Translations under genes and position numbers: made by a program
Shown: one piece after another, positions 8,979-18,383 of the stretch
Position numbering within the stretch: the stretch's first letter is position 1
How the letters are laid out: every line of letters starts with the position of its first letter
Assembly: GCA_947258495.1 (NCBI GenBank)
Contig: CAMYIN010000085.1
Location: 1-42,198 of the forward strand
Direction of reading: 5' to 3'
Source: an uncultured Gammaproteobacteria bacterium
Lineage (GTDB): Bacteria; Pseudomonadota; Gammaproteobacteria; Arenicellales; JAANXG01
Length of the DNA stretch: 42,198 nt
Notes under the pieces: model-generated
Databases searched by the model: none
Told to the model about the DNA's origin: nothing
What the model saw: the letters and a program-made list of their open reading frames with translations, nothing else

Positions 8979-9710
8979 ATGCCGCCAGCCGCTTCGAAAA
9001 CTCCGTCCGGGGACAGCTTCTGGGCCATCGTGCCCGCCGCGGGAAGCGGGGTGCGGATGAAATCCGATGTCCCGAAGCAATATCTCCCCGTTCTGGGAAA
9101 ATCGGTACTGGAACACGCCTTGTCGCGGTTGTGCGAGATATCGGCGATCCGCGGCGTATTGGTGTGTATTGCTGCCGACGACAGCTATTGGCCGCGCCTG
9201 GGCATGGAGCATGCGAAGCTACTGGCGCCGGCGATGGGCGGTGCGACGCGCGCGGATTCGGTCATGAACGGACTTCGGACGCTGACGCAGCACGCGGAGC
9301 CGGAAGATTGGGTCCTGGTGCACGACGCGGTCCGTCCCTGTGTCCGCGCCGATAGCATCCGGAATCTTATGGACCGGGCTTGTGAGAACGTCGGCGGCCT
9401 GCTGGCGGTACCCGTATTGGACAGCGTCAAGCGGAGCGACGAGCATGGGTACGTTGCCGACAGCGTGGACCGCAGCGGCCTTTGGCTCGCGCAGACTCCA
9501 CAGGTGTTCAGACTCGGTATGCTGCAGCGGGCGTTGGAGCGGGCAACCGCCGAACAGATTACCGTAACCGACGAAGCCGGCGCCATTGAAAAGCTGGGCT
9601 ACCGGCCTAAACTGGTGCTCGGGCGCCGGGACAACATCAAGATTACCGAACCGGAAGATCTGGAACTCGCGGCGCGGGTTCTGCGGATGCAGGGGGCGAC
9701 CGGCGCATAG
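8979..9710 (+). CDS. ispD: 2-C-methyl-D-erythritol 4-phosphate cytidylyltransferase
   Basis: A 243-aa MEP-pathway enzyme that joins CTP and methylerythritol phosphate to give CDP-ME in the cytoplasm. Signature regions are WAIVPAAGSGVRM with KQYLPVLGK (nucleotide binding), VLVHDAVRPCV, LAQTPQVF and TDEAGAIEKLG. The ATG at 8979 is preferred over GTG 8976. No clear Shine-Dalgarno sequence is present. It is followed after 2 nt by ispF, the usual ispDF pair. Upstream it faces mfd divergently. The cell-division gene ftsB, often placed before ispD in gammaproteobacteria, is not here. Confidence 0.96.
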   Translation: MPPAASKTPSGDSFWAIVPAAGSGVRMKSDVPKQYLPVLGKSVLEHALSRLCEISAIRGVLVCIAADDSYWPRLGMEHAKLLAPAMGGATRADSVMNGLRTLTQHAEPEDWVLVHDAVRPCVRADSIRNLMDRACENVGGLLAVPVLDSVKRSDEHGYVADSVDRSGLWLAQTPQVFRLGMLQRALERATAEQITVTDEAGAIEKLGYRPKLVLGRRDNIKITEPEDLELAARVLRMQGATGA

Positions 9711-9712
9711 CG

Positions 9713-10192
9713 ATGAGGATTGGCCACGGGTTCGATGTTCACGCGCTGGTGCCGGGCAGACGTTTGGTGCTCGGGGGGGTAGAGATTGCGCACGACAAGG
9801 GGCTTCTCGGTCATTCGGACGCGGACGTTCTGCTGCACGCGATATGCGATGCGTGTCTCGGCGCGTTGGGGGAAGGCGATATTGGGAAACACTTTCCGAA
9901 TGACGAGGAGCAATACCGCGACATCGACAGCCGGGAGCTGTTGCGCCGTGTTCGCGACATGGTCCTCGATCGCGGAGGAAAAATAGAAAACGTAGACTCG
10001 ACCGTACTGGCGCAGCGCCCCAAACTGTCCTCTTATATTCCCACGATGCGCTCACGCATCGCCGAGGATCTCAATATCGAGCCGGGCCAGGTCAACATCA
10101 AAGCCAGCACAACCGAGGAACTCGGCTACATCGGCAGGGAAGAAGGCATCGCGGCGCACGCGGTCGTCCTCTTGAAATGGGTGCGGCGATGA
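9713..10192 (+). CDS. ispF: 2-C-methyl-D-erythritol 2,4-cyclodiphosphate synthase
   Basis: A 159-aa enzyme that cyclises CDP-ME 2-phosphate, two steps after IspD in the MEP isoprenoid pathway. The zinc site is GHGFDVHAL near the N-terminus. HSDADVLLHA, CLGALGEGDIGKHFP and the C-terminal KASTTEELGYIGREEGIAA are family hallmarks. The enzyme is a homotrimer in known cases. It is translationally close to ispD (2-nt gap) and converges on the Smr-domain gene with only 3 nt between stop codons, so no separate terminator is visible. Confidence 0.97.
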   Translation: MRIGHGFDVHALVPGRRLVLGGVEIAHDKGLLGHSDADVLLHAICDACLGALGEGDIGKHFPNDEEQYRDIDSRELLRRVRDMVLDRGGKIENVDSTVLAQRPKLSSYIPTMRSRIAEDLNIEPGQVNIKASTTEELGYIGREEGIAAHAVVLLKWVRR

Positions 10193-10195
10193 CGC

Positions 10196-10728
10196 TCAAC
10201 CGCGTTTCAACAGGACGTAAATAGCACCGGCTCCGCCGTCGAAATGTCGAGCGGAACAGAACGCCAACACTTCGTTTCTTTTTCTCAGCCAATACGGAAG
10301 TTTTTCCTTCAGAACGGGTTTTTTCTCCGGAGACCGCAGCCCCTTGCCGTGAACGATGCGTACGCATCGAAAACCGTTGTGTCTGGCATCGCGCAGGAAC
10401 AGGCCGAGCGCGTCCCGGGCCTGCACCACCCTTTTACCGTGCAAATCCAGCTCGGCCTCGGTTACGTACTCTCCGCGACGCAATTTTCGAACCACTCTGC
10501 GCTGTACACCGCTGCGAAAAAACAACAGCTCATCGCCGTTTTCGTGTGTAGCCGGATCCATCTCCGAGTTCAGCAGCGATTCCAGAATTTCCTTTTCGTC
10601 CCGTCGCGTCTGTGCCGGGTAAGGTTGCGGTTTCTTGCGATGCGGGCGAACGGTGTCCTGCTTGATCACGGCGGACCCTTTCGCGAAGCTCCGGAACAAA
10701 CGGCGGTCTGAATTCGGTACCATGGCCA

Positions 10729-10729
<1 letters not shown>
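10196..10729 (-). CDS. Smr-domain protein (possible endonuclease)
   Basis: A 177-aa protein with a basic, proline-containing N-terminal half and a C-terminal Smr domain: LDLHG at 94-98, VRIVHGKGLRS at 123-133 and GGAGAIYVLL at 165-174. Stand-alone Smr proteins of proteobacteria (SmrA/SmrB type) act on DNA or RNA; SmrB cleaves mRNA at collided ribosomes in E. coli. Which activity applies here cannot be decided. The ATG at 10729 overlaps the trxB stop by one base (TGATG), so the two genes are likely cotranscribed; TTG 10732 is an alternative. Confidence 0.85.
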
Positions 10730-11915
<1,186 letters not shown>

Positions 11916-14222
11916 ATGGCACAAGCACGTCGTACCCGGGCATCTTCGACGCCGATGCTGTCACCCAAAATCGTACATATGCTGCGCGAAAGCGGCGTCT
12001 TCGTGCTGGCGGCGGTGGCCCTGTATCTGTTTATCTCTCTCGCCAGTTACTCGCCCCGGGACCCGGGCTGGTCGAACACCGGCACGGGCGCCGATATTCA
12101 GAACCTGGGCGGCGCATTCGGCGCCTGGATCGCCGACCTGCTGCATCACGGTTTCGGGCGCGTGGCGCACCTGTTTCCGGCAATAACTCTGTTTCTGGGA
12201 TGGAAATTCTACCGTTCCCGGCAGAAGGGCGTACCCGGATCGTACACAAAGCGGATTTTCATCGGCGCAGGTTTCGTCTTGACCATGATAGGAGCGAGCG
12301 GGCTGGAGTATCAGCACTTTCAGCACGCGGCACGGGACGTTCCCTACGTCGCCGGCGGCGTGCTGGGCTCGATGGCGACAAGCGCATTGGATCCGATTTT
12401 CGGAGAGGTTGGCGCAACCGTGTTTCTGCTGACGATGTTTCTTACGGGGGTGACCTTTTTCACCGGTTTGTCGTGGTTCTGGTTGATGGACCGGACCGGC
12501 GAATACGCGTTCAGGTTTTTCGAGATCGCGCGAGAAAAAGTGAGCGGTTTCGTGGATAGAGCGGTAGGCAAGCGCGCCAGTATTGCTCGTCAATCATCCG
12601 TGACGAAAATACGGGAGCGGCTCGAGAAAAGCAGATCTCCGAGAATCGAGCCGAAGATTCAGACGCCGCCGCAGAGCGGTAGATTGGAACGCGAAAAGCA
12701 ATCCAATCTGTTCGACGCCAAGCCCACGACGTCTTCGGTAATACCGCCGCTCACGCTGTTGGACCAGCCGGAGATGCAGGGAAACAGCTACTCCAAGCAG
12801 ACGCTGGAAGCGATGTCGCGACTGTTGGAGAAGAAACTGTCGGATTTCAATGTCGAGGTCGAGGTCGTCGCCGTACACCCCGGGCCGGTCATTACGCGTT
12901 TCGAAATCGAACCGGCGCGAGGCGTAAAATCGAGTCAGATATCCGCGCTCGCAAAAGATCTCGCGCGCGCTCTCTCCGTGCCCAGCGTTCGCGTGGTGGA
13001 CAACATACCTGGAAAGACCGTTATCGGTGTCGAGGTCCCCAATGAGAACCGCGAAACCGTGCGTTTGATCGAAGGTTTGTCGGCACGTTCGTACGAAGAC
13101 GCGAATACCCCGTTGGCCCTCATGCTCGGTAAAGACATAGGCGGAACTCCGGTGATCGCGGATCTCTGCAAGATGCCCCATTTGCTCATAGCGGGCACCA
13201 CGGGATCGGGCAAATCGGTGTGCATCAACGCATTGATACTGAGCGTGCTGTACAAGTCTTCGCCTCAGGACGTGCGCCTGATCATGGTCGATCCGAAGAT
13301 GCTCGAACTGTCGGTCTACGACGGCATACCGCATTTGTTGGCTCCCGTGGTAACCGACATGAAGGAGGCGGCAAACGCGTTACGCTGGTGCATAGTCGAG
13401 ATGGAACGCCGATATCGACTCATGGCGGCCTTGGGGGTGCGGAATATTTCGGGATTCAATCGCAAGGTGAAACACGCGGAAGCCGAAGGCGCTCCGATTC
13501 CGGATCCCTTGGCCGATCCCGCGCTGCAGGACCCGGAGCCGCAGTCGGCCCTGCCTTATATCGTCGTCGTTATCGATGAATTGGCCGATATGATGCTGGT
13601 CGTCGGCAAGAAGGTAGAGGAACTGATTACACGGCTGGCGCAAAAAGGCCGGGCGTCCGGCATTCACCTGGTCCTGGCCACGCAGAGACCGTCGGTGGAC
13701 GTAATCACCGGCCTCATCAAGGCGAACATACCTTCACGGATCGCATTTCAGGTGTCTGCACGAGTGGATTCGCGAACGGTTCTCGACCAGATCGGCGCCG
13801 ACCAACTCCTGGGTTACGGAGACATGTTGTATCTGCCGCCCGGCACGAGCACACCCATACGCGTGCACGGCAGCTACGTGTCGGATCAGGAAGTCCATCG
13901 TATCGTGGACTATCTCAAGCAGGCCGGCGAGCCCCGCTACCAGGAAGAGGTTCTGCTCGGGCCCTCTGATTTCCAGGATCCGGCCCTGCCCGGAGCGGCC
14001 GCGGACGCGGACAATGCAGAGGAAGATCCGCTCTACGATCAGGCGCTGCGTATCGTCACGGAGACACGCCGGGCCTCGATCTCCGCAGTGCAGCGGCAAC
14101 TGCGCGTAGGATACAATCGAGCCGCACGCATGATCGAAGCGATGGAGCAAGCCGGAGTCGTAGGACCCCTGCAGACGAACGGCAAACGGGAGGTGTTGGC
14201 GCCTCCGCCACCGAAGCATTGA
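11916..14222 (+). CDS. ftsK: DNA translocase FtsK
   Basis: A 768-aa septal DNA pump that segregates chromosome termini and activates XerCD at dif. The N-terminal part has about four membrane helices (first near residues 22-43). A linker rich in Ser, Arg and Pro covers roughly 210-285. The motor domain has Walker A GTTGSGKS near residue 427 and Walker B-like VVVIDELADMM. The C-terminal winged-helix gamma domain (about 700-765) includes RRASISAVQRQLRVGYNRAARMIE in sequence and reads KOPS in known homologues. The linker is short compared with E. coli FtsK, as in Pseudomonas-type proteins. lolA follows 4 nt later. Confidence 0.96.
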   Translation: MAQARRTRASSTPMLSPKIVHMLRESGVFVLAAVALYLFISLASYSPRDPGWSNTGTGADIQNLGGAFGAWIADLLHHGFGRVAHLFPAITLFLGWKFYRSRQKGVPGSYTKRIFIGAGFVLTMIGASGLEYQHFQHAARDVPYVAGGVLGSMATSALDPIFGEVGATVFLLTMFLTGVTFFTGLSWFWLMDRTGEYAFRFFEIAREKVSGFVDRAVGKRASIARQSSVTKIRERLEKSRSPRIEPKIQTPPQSGRLEREKQSNLFDAKPTTSSVIPPLTLLDQPEMQGNSYSKQTLEAMSRLLEKKLSDFNVEVEVVAVHPGPVITRFEIEPARGVKSSQISALAKDLARALSVPSVRVVDNIPGKTVIGVEVPNENRETVRLIEGLSARSYEDANTPLALMLGKDIGGTPVIADLCKMPHLLIAGTTGSGKSVCINALILSVLYKSSPQDVRLIMVDPKMLELSVYDGIPHLLAPVVTDMKEAANALRWCIVEMERRYRLMAALGVRNISGFNRKVKHAEAEGAPIPDPLADPALQDPEPQSALPYIVVVIDELADMMLVVGKKVEELITRLAQKGRASGIHLVLATQRPSVDVITGLIKANIPSRIAFQVSARVDSRTVLDQIGADQLLGYGDMLYLPPGTSTPIRVHGSYVSDQEVHRIVDYLKQAGEPRYQEEVLLGPSDFQDPALPGAAADADNAEEDPLYDQALRIVTETRRASISAVQRQLRVGYNRAARMIEAMEQAGVVGPLQTNGKREVLAPPPPKH

Positions 14223-14226
14223 ATTG

Positions 14227-14859
14227 ATGAAACGATCGTTGACAATACTGATGTTCGGTTTGACGGCATTGCTCGCGAACGCCGCGACCGCGGGCGACGG
14301 CACGGACAGCCTCAAGCGATTCTTCTACAAGGTCGATACGTTTTCTGCAAATTTCGACCAGGTAGTGCTCGACGAAGGATTGAATCGGATCGAAGAGAGC
14401 AGCGGACGCATGCTGATCAAGCGTCCCGGGCGATTTCGCTGGGACTACGATCCGCCTTTGGAACAGATAATCGTCAGCGACGGCAACAAGGTATGGATCC
14501 ACGACGTGGAGCTGGAACAAGTCACCGCTCGTCCACTGGCCGATACCCTGGGAGGAACCCCCGCCAGCGTTCTCGCGGGCAAGGGAAACCTGTCCGAACA
14601 TTATTCGGTGCGTGAACTGGGCGACTTCGGGAGGCTGTCGTGGGTCGCCATGGTTCCGAAAAACGAAAATAGCGGGTTTTCCGAATTGCGCATCGGTTTC
14701 GAACATGGACGGCTTCGTGTAATGGAACTGGTCGACGGGCTTGGCCAGACGACGCGCATCACGTTCCGCGATACCGAGGAGAACCCGCCGATAACAGATG
14801 CAAAATTCGCATTTGTGCCGCCGATGGGCGTCGATGTGATCGATCAGACCCACAACTAG
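14227..14859 (+). CDS. lolA: Outer-membrane lipoprotein carrier LolA
   Basis: A 210-aa periplasmic chaperone that takes lipoproteins from LolCDE to LolB. Residues 1-22 are a signal peptide ending ATA. The mature protein shows the LolA pattern: VDTFSANFDQ, the SSGRMLIKRPGRFRWDY strand, QIIVSDGNKVWIHD and the LADTLGGTPASVLAG helix. The ATG at 14227 is chosen over TTG 14224. It lies directly after ftsK, the conserved order. In many relatives rarA follows; here crcB follows after 45 nt. Confidence 0.95.
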   Translation: MKRSLTILMFGLTALLANAATAGDGTDSLKRFFYKVDTFSANFDQVVLDEGLNRIEESSGRMLIKRPGRFRWDYDPPLEQIIVSDGNKVWIHDVELEQVTARPLADTLGGTPASVLAGKGNLSEHYSVRELGDFGRLSWVAMVPKNENSGFSELRIGFEHGRLRVMELVDGLGQTTRITFRDTEENPPITDAKFAFVPPMGVDVIDQTHN

Positions 14860-14904
14860 GCTCCAGGTGCGGCGAGCCGTGCGCATACGAATGCAAGACC
14901 ATCA

Positions 14905-15282
14905 ATGAGCCAGGTGCTAGCGATCGCCGTTGCCGGCGCTTTCGGAGCCGTACTGCGCTACTTGGTCTCGTCGGGTGTTCACAGGCTGGTGGGCCGGGAA
15001 TTTCCCTACGGCACGCTGGCCGTGAATGTCCTCGGTTCGTTCTTGATCGGGTACCTGTTTGTCGTTTTTCTGGAACGATCGGCGATGACGGGAATCTGGC
15101 GTTTGGCGGTACTTGTGGGGCTGCTCGGAGGTTTCACGACATTTTCAACCTTTTCCCTGGAAACCTACAATCTGATGGACAACGGCCACTACCTGCGAGC
15201 GACGGCCAATATCGTCGCAAGTGTCTCACTCTGTCTGGCGGGCACCTGGTTCGGAATCAGTCTGGCGCGACAGTTACCGTAG
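14905..15282 (+). CDS. crcB: Fluoride channel CrcB/Fluc
   Basis: A 125-aa inner-membrane protein with four hydrophobic helices that exports fluoride as an antiparallel homodimer in known cases. Conserved features are GAFGAVLRY near the N-terminus, the break region TLAVNVLGSFLIG, and GGFTTFSTFSLE with the phenylalanine and threonine residues of the pore. A single gene implies a homodimer. The 45-nt leader is too short for a fluoride riboswitch and shows none of its features. A DUF190 gene follows 3 nt later, a common partner. Confidence 0.95.
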   Translation: MSQVLAIAVAGAFGAVLRYLVSSGVHRLVGREFPYGTLAVNVLGSFLIGYLFVVFLERSAMTGIWRLAVLVGLLGGFTTFSTFSLETYNLMDNGHYLRATANIVASVSLCLAGTWFGISLARQLP

Positions 15283-15285
15283 ACG

Positions 15286-15591
15286 ATGAAAACACTACCG
15301 GTGACCATGGTCAGGATCTACTTGACGGAGCGGGAGACTCAGCTCGACCGGTTATTGAAGACATTGCACGACGTCGAAAAGGTTCGCGGCGTGACGGTGT
15401 TCCGCGGAGTAGCCGGTTTCGGGAAATCGGGAAAATATCATTCTTCTCATCTTCTTGATCTGTCAGGCGACCTTCCCCTGGTCGTCGAATTTTTCGACGA
15501 ACCGGAGAAGGTAAAATCCATTCTCTCGCACCTCAGTAACGGAATAGAAGCCGGACACATAGTGTCGTGGTCGGCCGTAGTGAACGCTTAG
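15286..15591 (+). CDS. DUF190-family protein
   Basis: A 101-aa cytoplasmic protein of the DUF190 family, small PII-like ferredoxin-fold proteins of uncertain role that often sit next to crcB. The visible pattern is a first strand TMVRIYLTE, a helix LLKTLHDVEKVRGVTVFRGVAGFG, a variable loop with SSHLLDL and a final LPLVVEFFDEPEKV. The ATG is 3 nt after the crcB stop, so the two are almost certainly cotranscribed. A link to fluoride or anion homeostasis is suggested by context only. Confidence 0.85.
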   Translation: MKTLPVTMVRIYLTERETQLDRLLKTLHDVEKVRGVTVFRGVAGFGKSGKYHSSHLLDLSGDLPLVVEFFDEPEKVKSILSHLSNGIEAGHIVSWSAVVNA

Positions 15592-15609
15592 ATAACAACG
15601 ACGCTACAG

Positions 15610-16887
15610 ATGTTGGATCCACATGTCCTGAGAAACAACACGGAAACCGTTGCCGCGGCGCTGCGACGCCGCGGGTACGAGCTCGATATCGAGGGTTTCG
15701 CGGAATTGGAAGCGCAGCGGCGAGCGATGCAAACCGAGGTGGAGCGTCTGAGGAATGAACGTAACGTACGTTCGAAGAAAATCGGGCAGGCCAAGGCGCG
15801 CGGAGAGGATATAGATTCTCTGGTCAGCGCCGTCGGCGCTTTGGGGGATCAGCTTAAGGGAGCGGAAAGCGCATTGGAGAATGTACAAAGCGGCCTGCAG
15901 GAACTTTATTATGAGATCCCGAATCTGCCGCACGATTCGGTTCCCGACGGAAACGACGAGTCCGACAATGTAGAAATCAGAAGCTGGGGGAACATACCGG
16001 AACCGGAGTTTGAGCCTTTGGACCACGTCGATCTGGGCGATCGCCTGCAGGGCGTCAACTTCGATCTCGCGGCGAAAATCGCGAAGTCTCGATTCGTAGT
16101 GATATGCGGCCAGTTGGCACGACTGCATCGCGCGTTGATCCACTTCATGCTGGATCTCCATACCGGCGAACACGGCTACAAAGAGTACTACGTGCCTTGC
16201 CTCGCCAATCGTGCAAGTCTGTTCGGCACCGGGCAGCTGCCGAAGTTCTCCGAGGACCAGTTTGCGACTTCAACGGACGAGCTCTTCCTGATACCGACCG
16301 CCGAAGTGCCCCTGACGAATCTGGTGCGCGATACCATCGTGGGGTCTGCGGATCTGCCCATGAAATTGGTGGCGCATACGCCCTGTTTTCGCCGCGAAGC
16401 GGGAAGCTACGGCAAAGACACACGCGGTATGATCCGCCAGCACCAATTTGAAAAGGTAGAGCTCGTGCAGGTGGTCAAGGAAGCGGACTCGTACGCCGTC
16501 CTCGAAGAGCTCACCGGCCACGCCGAGACGGTATTGCGGCGTCTCGAACTGCCGTATCGCGTCGTGGCGCTGTGCACCGGAGACCTCGGGTTCTCGGCGG
16601 CCAAGACCTACGACCTGGAGGTCTGGTTACCCGGGCAGAATAAGTATCGCGAAATATCTTCCTGCAGCAATTTCGAGTCGTTCCAGGCCCGCCGTCTGAA
16701 CGCGCGCTGGAAAGACAAAAAAACGGGCGCGCGGGAGTGGGTGCATACCCTTAATGGGTCCGGTTTGGCCGTAGGCAGAACCCTGGTGGCGATCATGGAA
16801 AATTACCAGCAGGCCGACGGCAGCATTCGCGTGCCGGATGCCCTGGTGAAATACATGAACGGTGTCGAATCCATCGGGGCGGCATGA
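15610..16887 (+). CDS. serS: Seryl-tRNA synthetase
   Basis: A 425-aa class II aminoacyl-tRNA synthetase. The N-terminal coiled-coil arm (about residues 25-105), which holds the tRNA-Ser long variable arm, is charged and leucine-rich. Motif 2 is [21 protein letters not shown] in order, and motif 3 is [17 protein letters not shown] near the C-terminus. Length is normal. It lies 18 nt after the DUF190 gene and ends the housekeeping block; downstream is a 219-nt gap and a probable promoter for the exopolysaccharide genes. Confidence 0.97.
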   Translation: MLDPHVLRNNTETVAAALRRRGYELDIEGFAELEAQRRAMQTEVERLRNERNVRSKKIGQAKARGEDIDSLVSAVGALGDQLKGAESALENVQSGLQELYYEIPNLPHDSVPDGNDESDNVEIRSWGNIPEPEFEPLDHVDLGDRLQGVNFDLAAKIAKSRFVVICGQLARLHRALIHFMLDLHTGEHGYKEYYVPCLANRASLFGTGQLPKFSEDQFATSTDELFLIPTAEVPLTNLVRDTIVGSADLPMKLVAHTPCFRREAGSYGKDTRGMIRQHQFEKVELVQVVKEADSYAVLEELTGHAETVLRRLELPYRVVALCTGDLGFSAAKTYDLEVWLPGQNKYREISSCSNFESFQARRLNARWKDKKTGAREWVHTLNGSGLAVGRTLVAIMENYQQADGSIRVPDALVKYMNGVESIGAA

Positions 16888-16978
16888 AGTTTTTGAACAT
16901 TTTACCGTTTTGAACCTGCGCAACCCGATGTGGGCCCGGCATCGAACGACCGCGGGCCGGTGGATCGAAGACGGTTTT

Positions 16979-17008
16979 TTGATCGCGCCGCAAGATTGAC
17001 GCTACAAT
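16979..17008 (+). promoter_or_regulatory. Putative sigma-70 promoter of the export gene block
   Basis: TTGATC at 16979-16984 and TACAAT at 17003-17008 are 18 nt apart, a good match to a sigma-70 promoter. Transcription would start near 17015, leaving a leader of about 90 nt. The leader ends with CCCT-TCT-AGGG (17089-17099), a small hairpin overlapping the Shine-Dalgarno GGGAG at 17097-17101, which could limit translation of the next gene. The gap 16888-17106 otherwise shows a GGCCCG/CGGGCC inverted repeat at 16933-16958. Confidence 0.45.
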
Positions 17009-17106
17009 GAGGTTTCGAAGTAAAGGCCGATCCGGGATCCGAAAGAGACCAATAAACGCTAGCGGGTCCATCCCACAGCAGCAGGAAACCCTTCTAGGGA
17101 GTAATC

Positions 17107-18354
17107 ATGCGTAAAACAATAATCGTGGGTATTTTGACCCTCCTCTCGGGAACCTCGATTTCCACGTTGGCGGAAGTGGGGAACGACGTGCATATTCAGT
17201 CCAGCAACGATGCGATTCGATTAGAAATTGACCGCAGGACGTTCAACGAAATTCAAACGTTCCTCAAGTTGGGGTATCCACCGGTCTCGGTGATGTTGCA
17301 CGGCGTGACTCTCGGCGTGACGATCAACGACATGGTATTTCTCGCGGTGAAGTCCGACGTTCGACGGGCCCAGGAGTTTTACGACACCGCGGTTGCTCTG
17401 CTGCCGTCCCTGCCGGGATGGGCGATTCAGGACGAATCGGAGGGCGCGGACAGATATATCGTGGTTTACGAGGCGGGCGAACTTGGGTCCCGGCCTACGG
17501 TCGCCGAGGTGGCGCGGCGGTTTTTCGAAGAAAACAAGCGTTTGGGGCCGCTCCCGGAATGGTTTACGGGCGGGTTCCACGTAAGGGTTTCCATCGACGA
17601 ATTGGCGAACCTTGCGAAAGACGCCTGGTGGTATCAAAGCGGAAATCTACAGCCCGAATCGCTCAGCCATGCATCGAACAGGCCGATTTTCGTTTCTCTG
17701 TATCAAGACAACAACGAGATAATCCTCGACAGCGGTATGCAGCGCATTCAGGACGCGCAACGGCGTGGACTGCAGGATCTACCGGTCGTGTTCATCTTCA
17801 ATGACCGGCGATATCGACCTATCAGCCGCTATGGCGAGGACGTGTCCGTGAAAGAGATCGTCGACGACTTTTTCAATGTCGGACGCAGGCTGACGCCGGT
17901 TCCCGAATGGAAAGTTGGTGATCATCATATGCTGGCGTCGGTGGAGGAACTGAGCCGGATCGTTGAAGCGCTCGATCGAGACGACGTCGATCCAGAGAGG
18001 TGGGCGGCGATTACCGAGGAAATCCGCAGCGCCGGTTTCGATCGACCTTTGCTGCTTTCATTGTTCAATTCCGGCGACGGCAGGGTATGGGCGAACGAAG
18101 CCGATCGTCTCGCGGCGGCGATCGAGATGGGTCTGGACGAAATCCCGGTGGTGTTCTTTTACCACGACATCGGGCGCCTGCCCTGCGGCGATCCCATCCG
18201 CTCCACGGCTTTGATATGTAGCGCCGCGATCGCCGCAGGCGGCGATCCGGCAATCTGCGAACCGCCGCGGCCAAGGGTCGAGGGTTTCGTTTCGCCCGGA
18301 GGAGGGGGAGGTTTCACGCCGACGCCCACGCCGCCGGAACCGCCGAGTCGTTAG
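17107..18354 (+). CDS. Secreted protein of unknown function with a tandem ParB/sulfiredoxin-like repeat
   Basis: A 415-aa protein, not recognised as a named family. Residues 1-22 look like a signal peptide. An N-terminal part (about 35-110) contains LKLGYPPVSVMLHGVTLGV. Then two similar units follow, 130-240 and 246-358. Both have an FF..x..RL.P.PEW segment (139-152; 255-268), a second-strand S..EL segment, and a closing unit: NRPIFVSL...SGMQRIQDAQRRGLQDLPVVFIF and DRPLLLSL...NEADRLAAAIEMGLDEIPVVFFY. The closing units resemble the R..AA...G...PV core of ParB N-domain/sulfiredoxin-like folds; this is inference. The tail is Gly/Pro rich (SPGGGGGFTPTPTPPEPP). Start ATG 17107 has GGGAG upstream. 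It heads the exopolysaccharide block, suggesting an accessory periplasmic or surface role. Confidence 0.75.
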   Translation: MRKTIIVGILTLLSGTSISTLAEVGNDVHIQSSNDAIRLEIDRRTFNEIQTFLKLGYPPVSVMLHGVTLGVTINDMVFLAVKSDVRRAQEFYDTAVALLPSLPGWAIQDESEGADRYIVVYEAGELGSRPTVAEVARRFFEENKRLGPLPEWFTGGFHVRVSIDELANLAKDAWWYQSGNLQPESLSHASNRPIFVSLYQDNNEIILDSGMQRIQDAQRRGLQDLPVVFIFNDRRYRPISRYGEDVSVKEIVDDFFNVGRRLTPVPEWKVGDHHMLASVEELSRIVEALDRDDVDPERWAAITEEIRSAGFDRPLLLSLFNSGDGRVWANEADRLAAAIEMGLDEIPVVFFYHDIGRLPCGDPIRSTALICSAAIAAGGDPAICEPPRPRVEGFVSPGGGGGFTPTPTPPEPPSR

Positions 18355-18383
18355 ACAGACGGCGTCTGATCGGCTTTTAGCGG

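Noticed and set aside
14056-14886. Open frame of about 276 codons on the minus strand across ftsK and lolA
   Set aside because: It is opposite two well-supported genes and has no homology-like features.
14860-14904. Fluoride riboswitch before crcB
   Set aside because: The gap is only 45 nt and lacks the conserved pseudoknot elements.
16933-16958. GGCCCG/CGGGCC stem as a terminator after serS
   Set aside because: The stem has a 14-nt loop and is not followed directly by a T run; the T6 at 16975-16980 is too far away.
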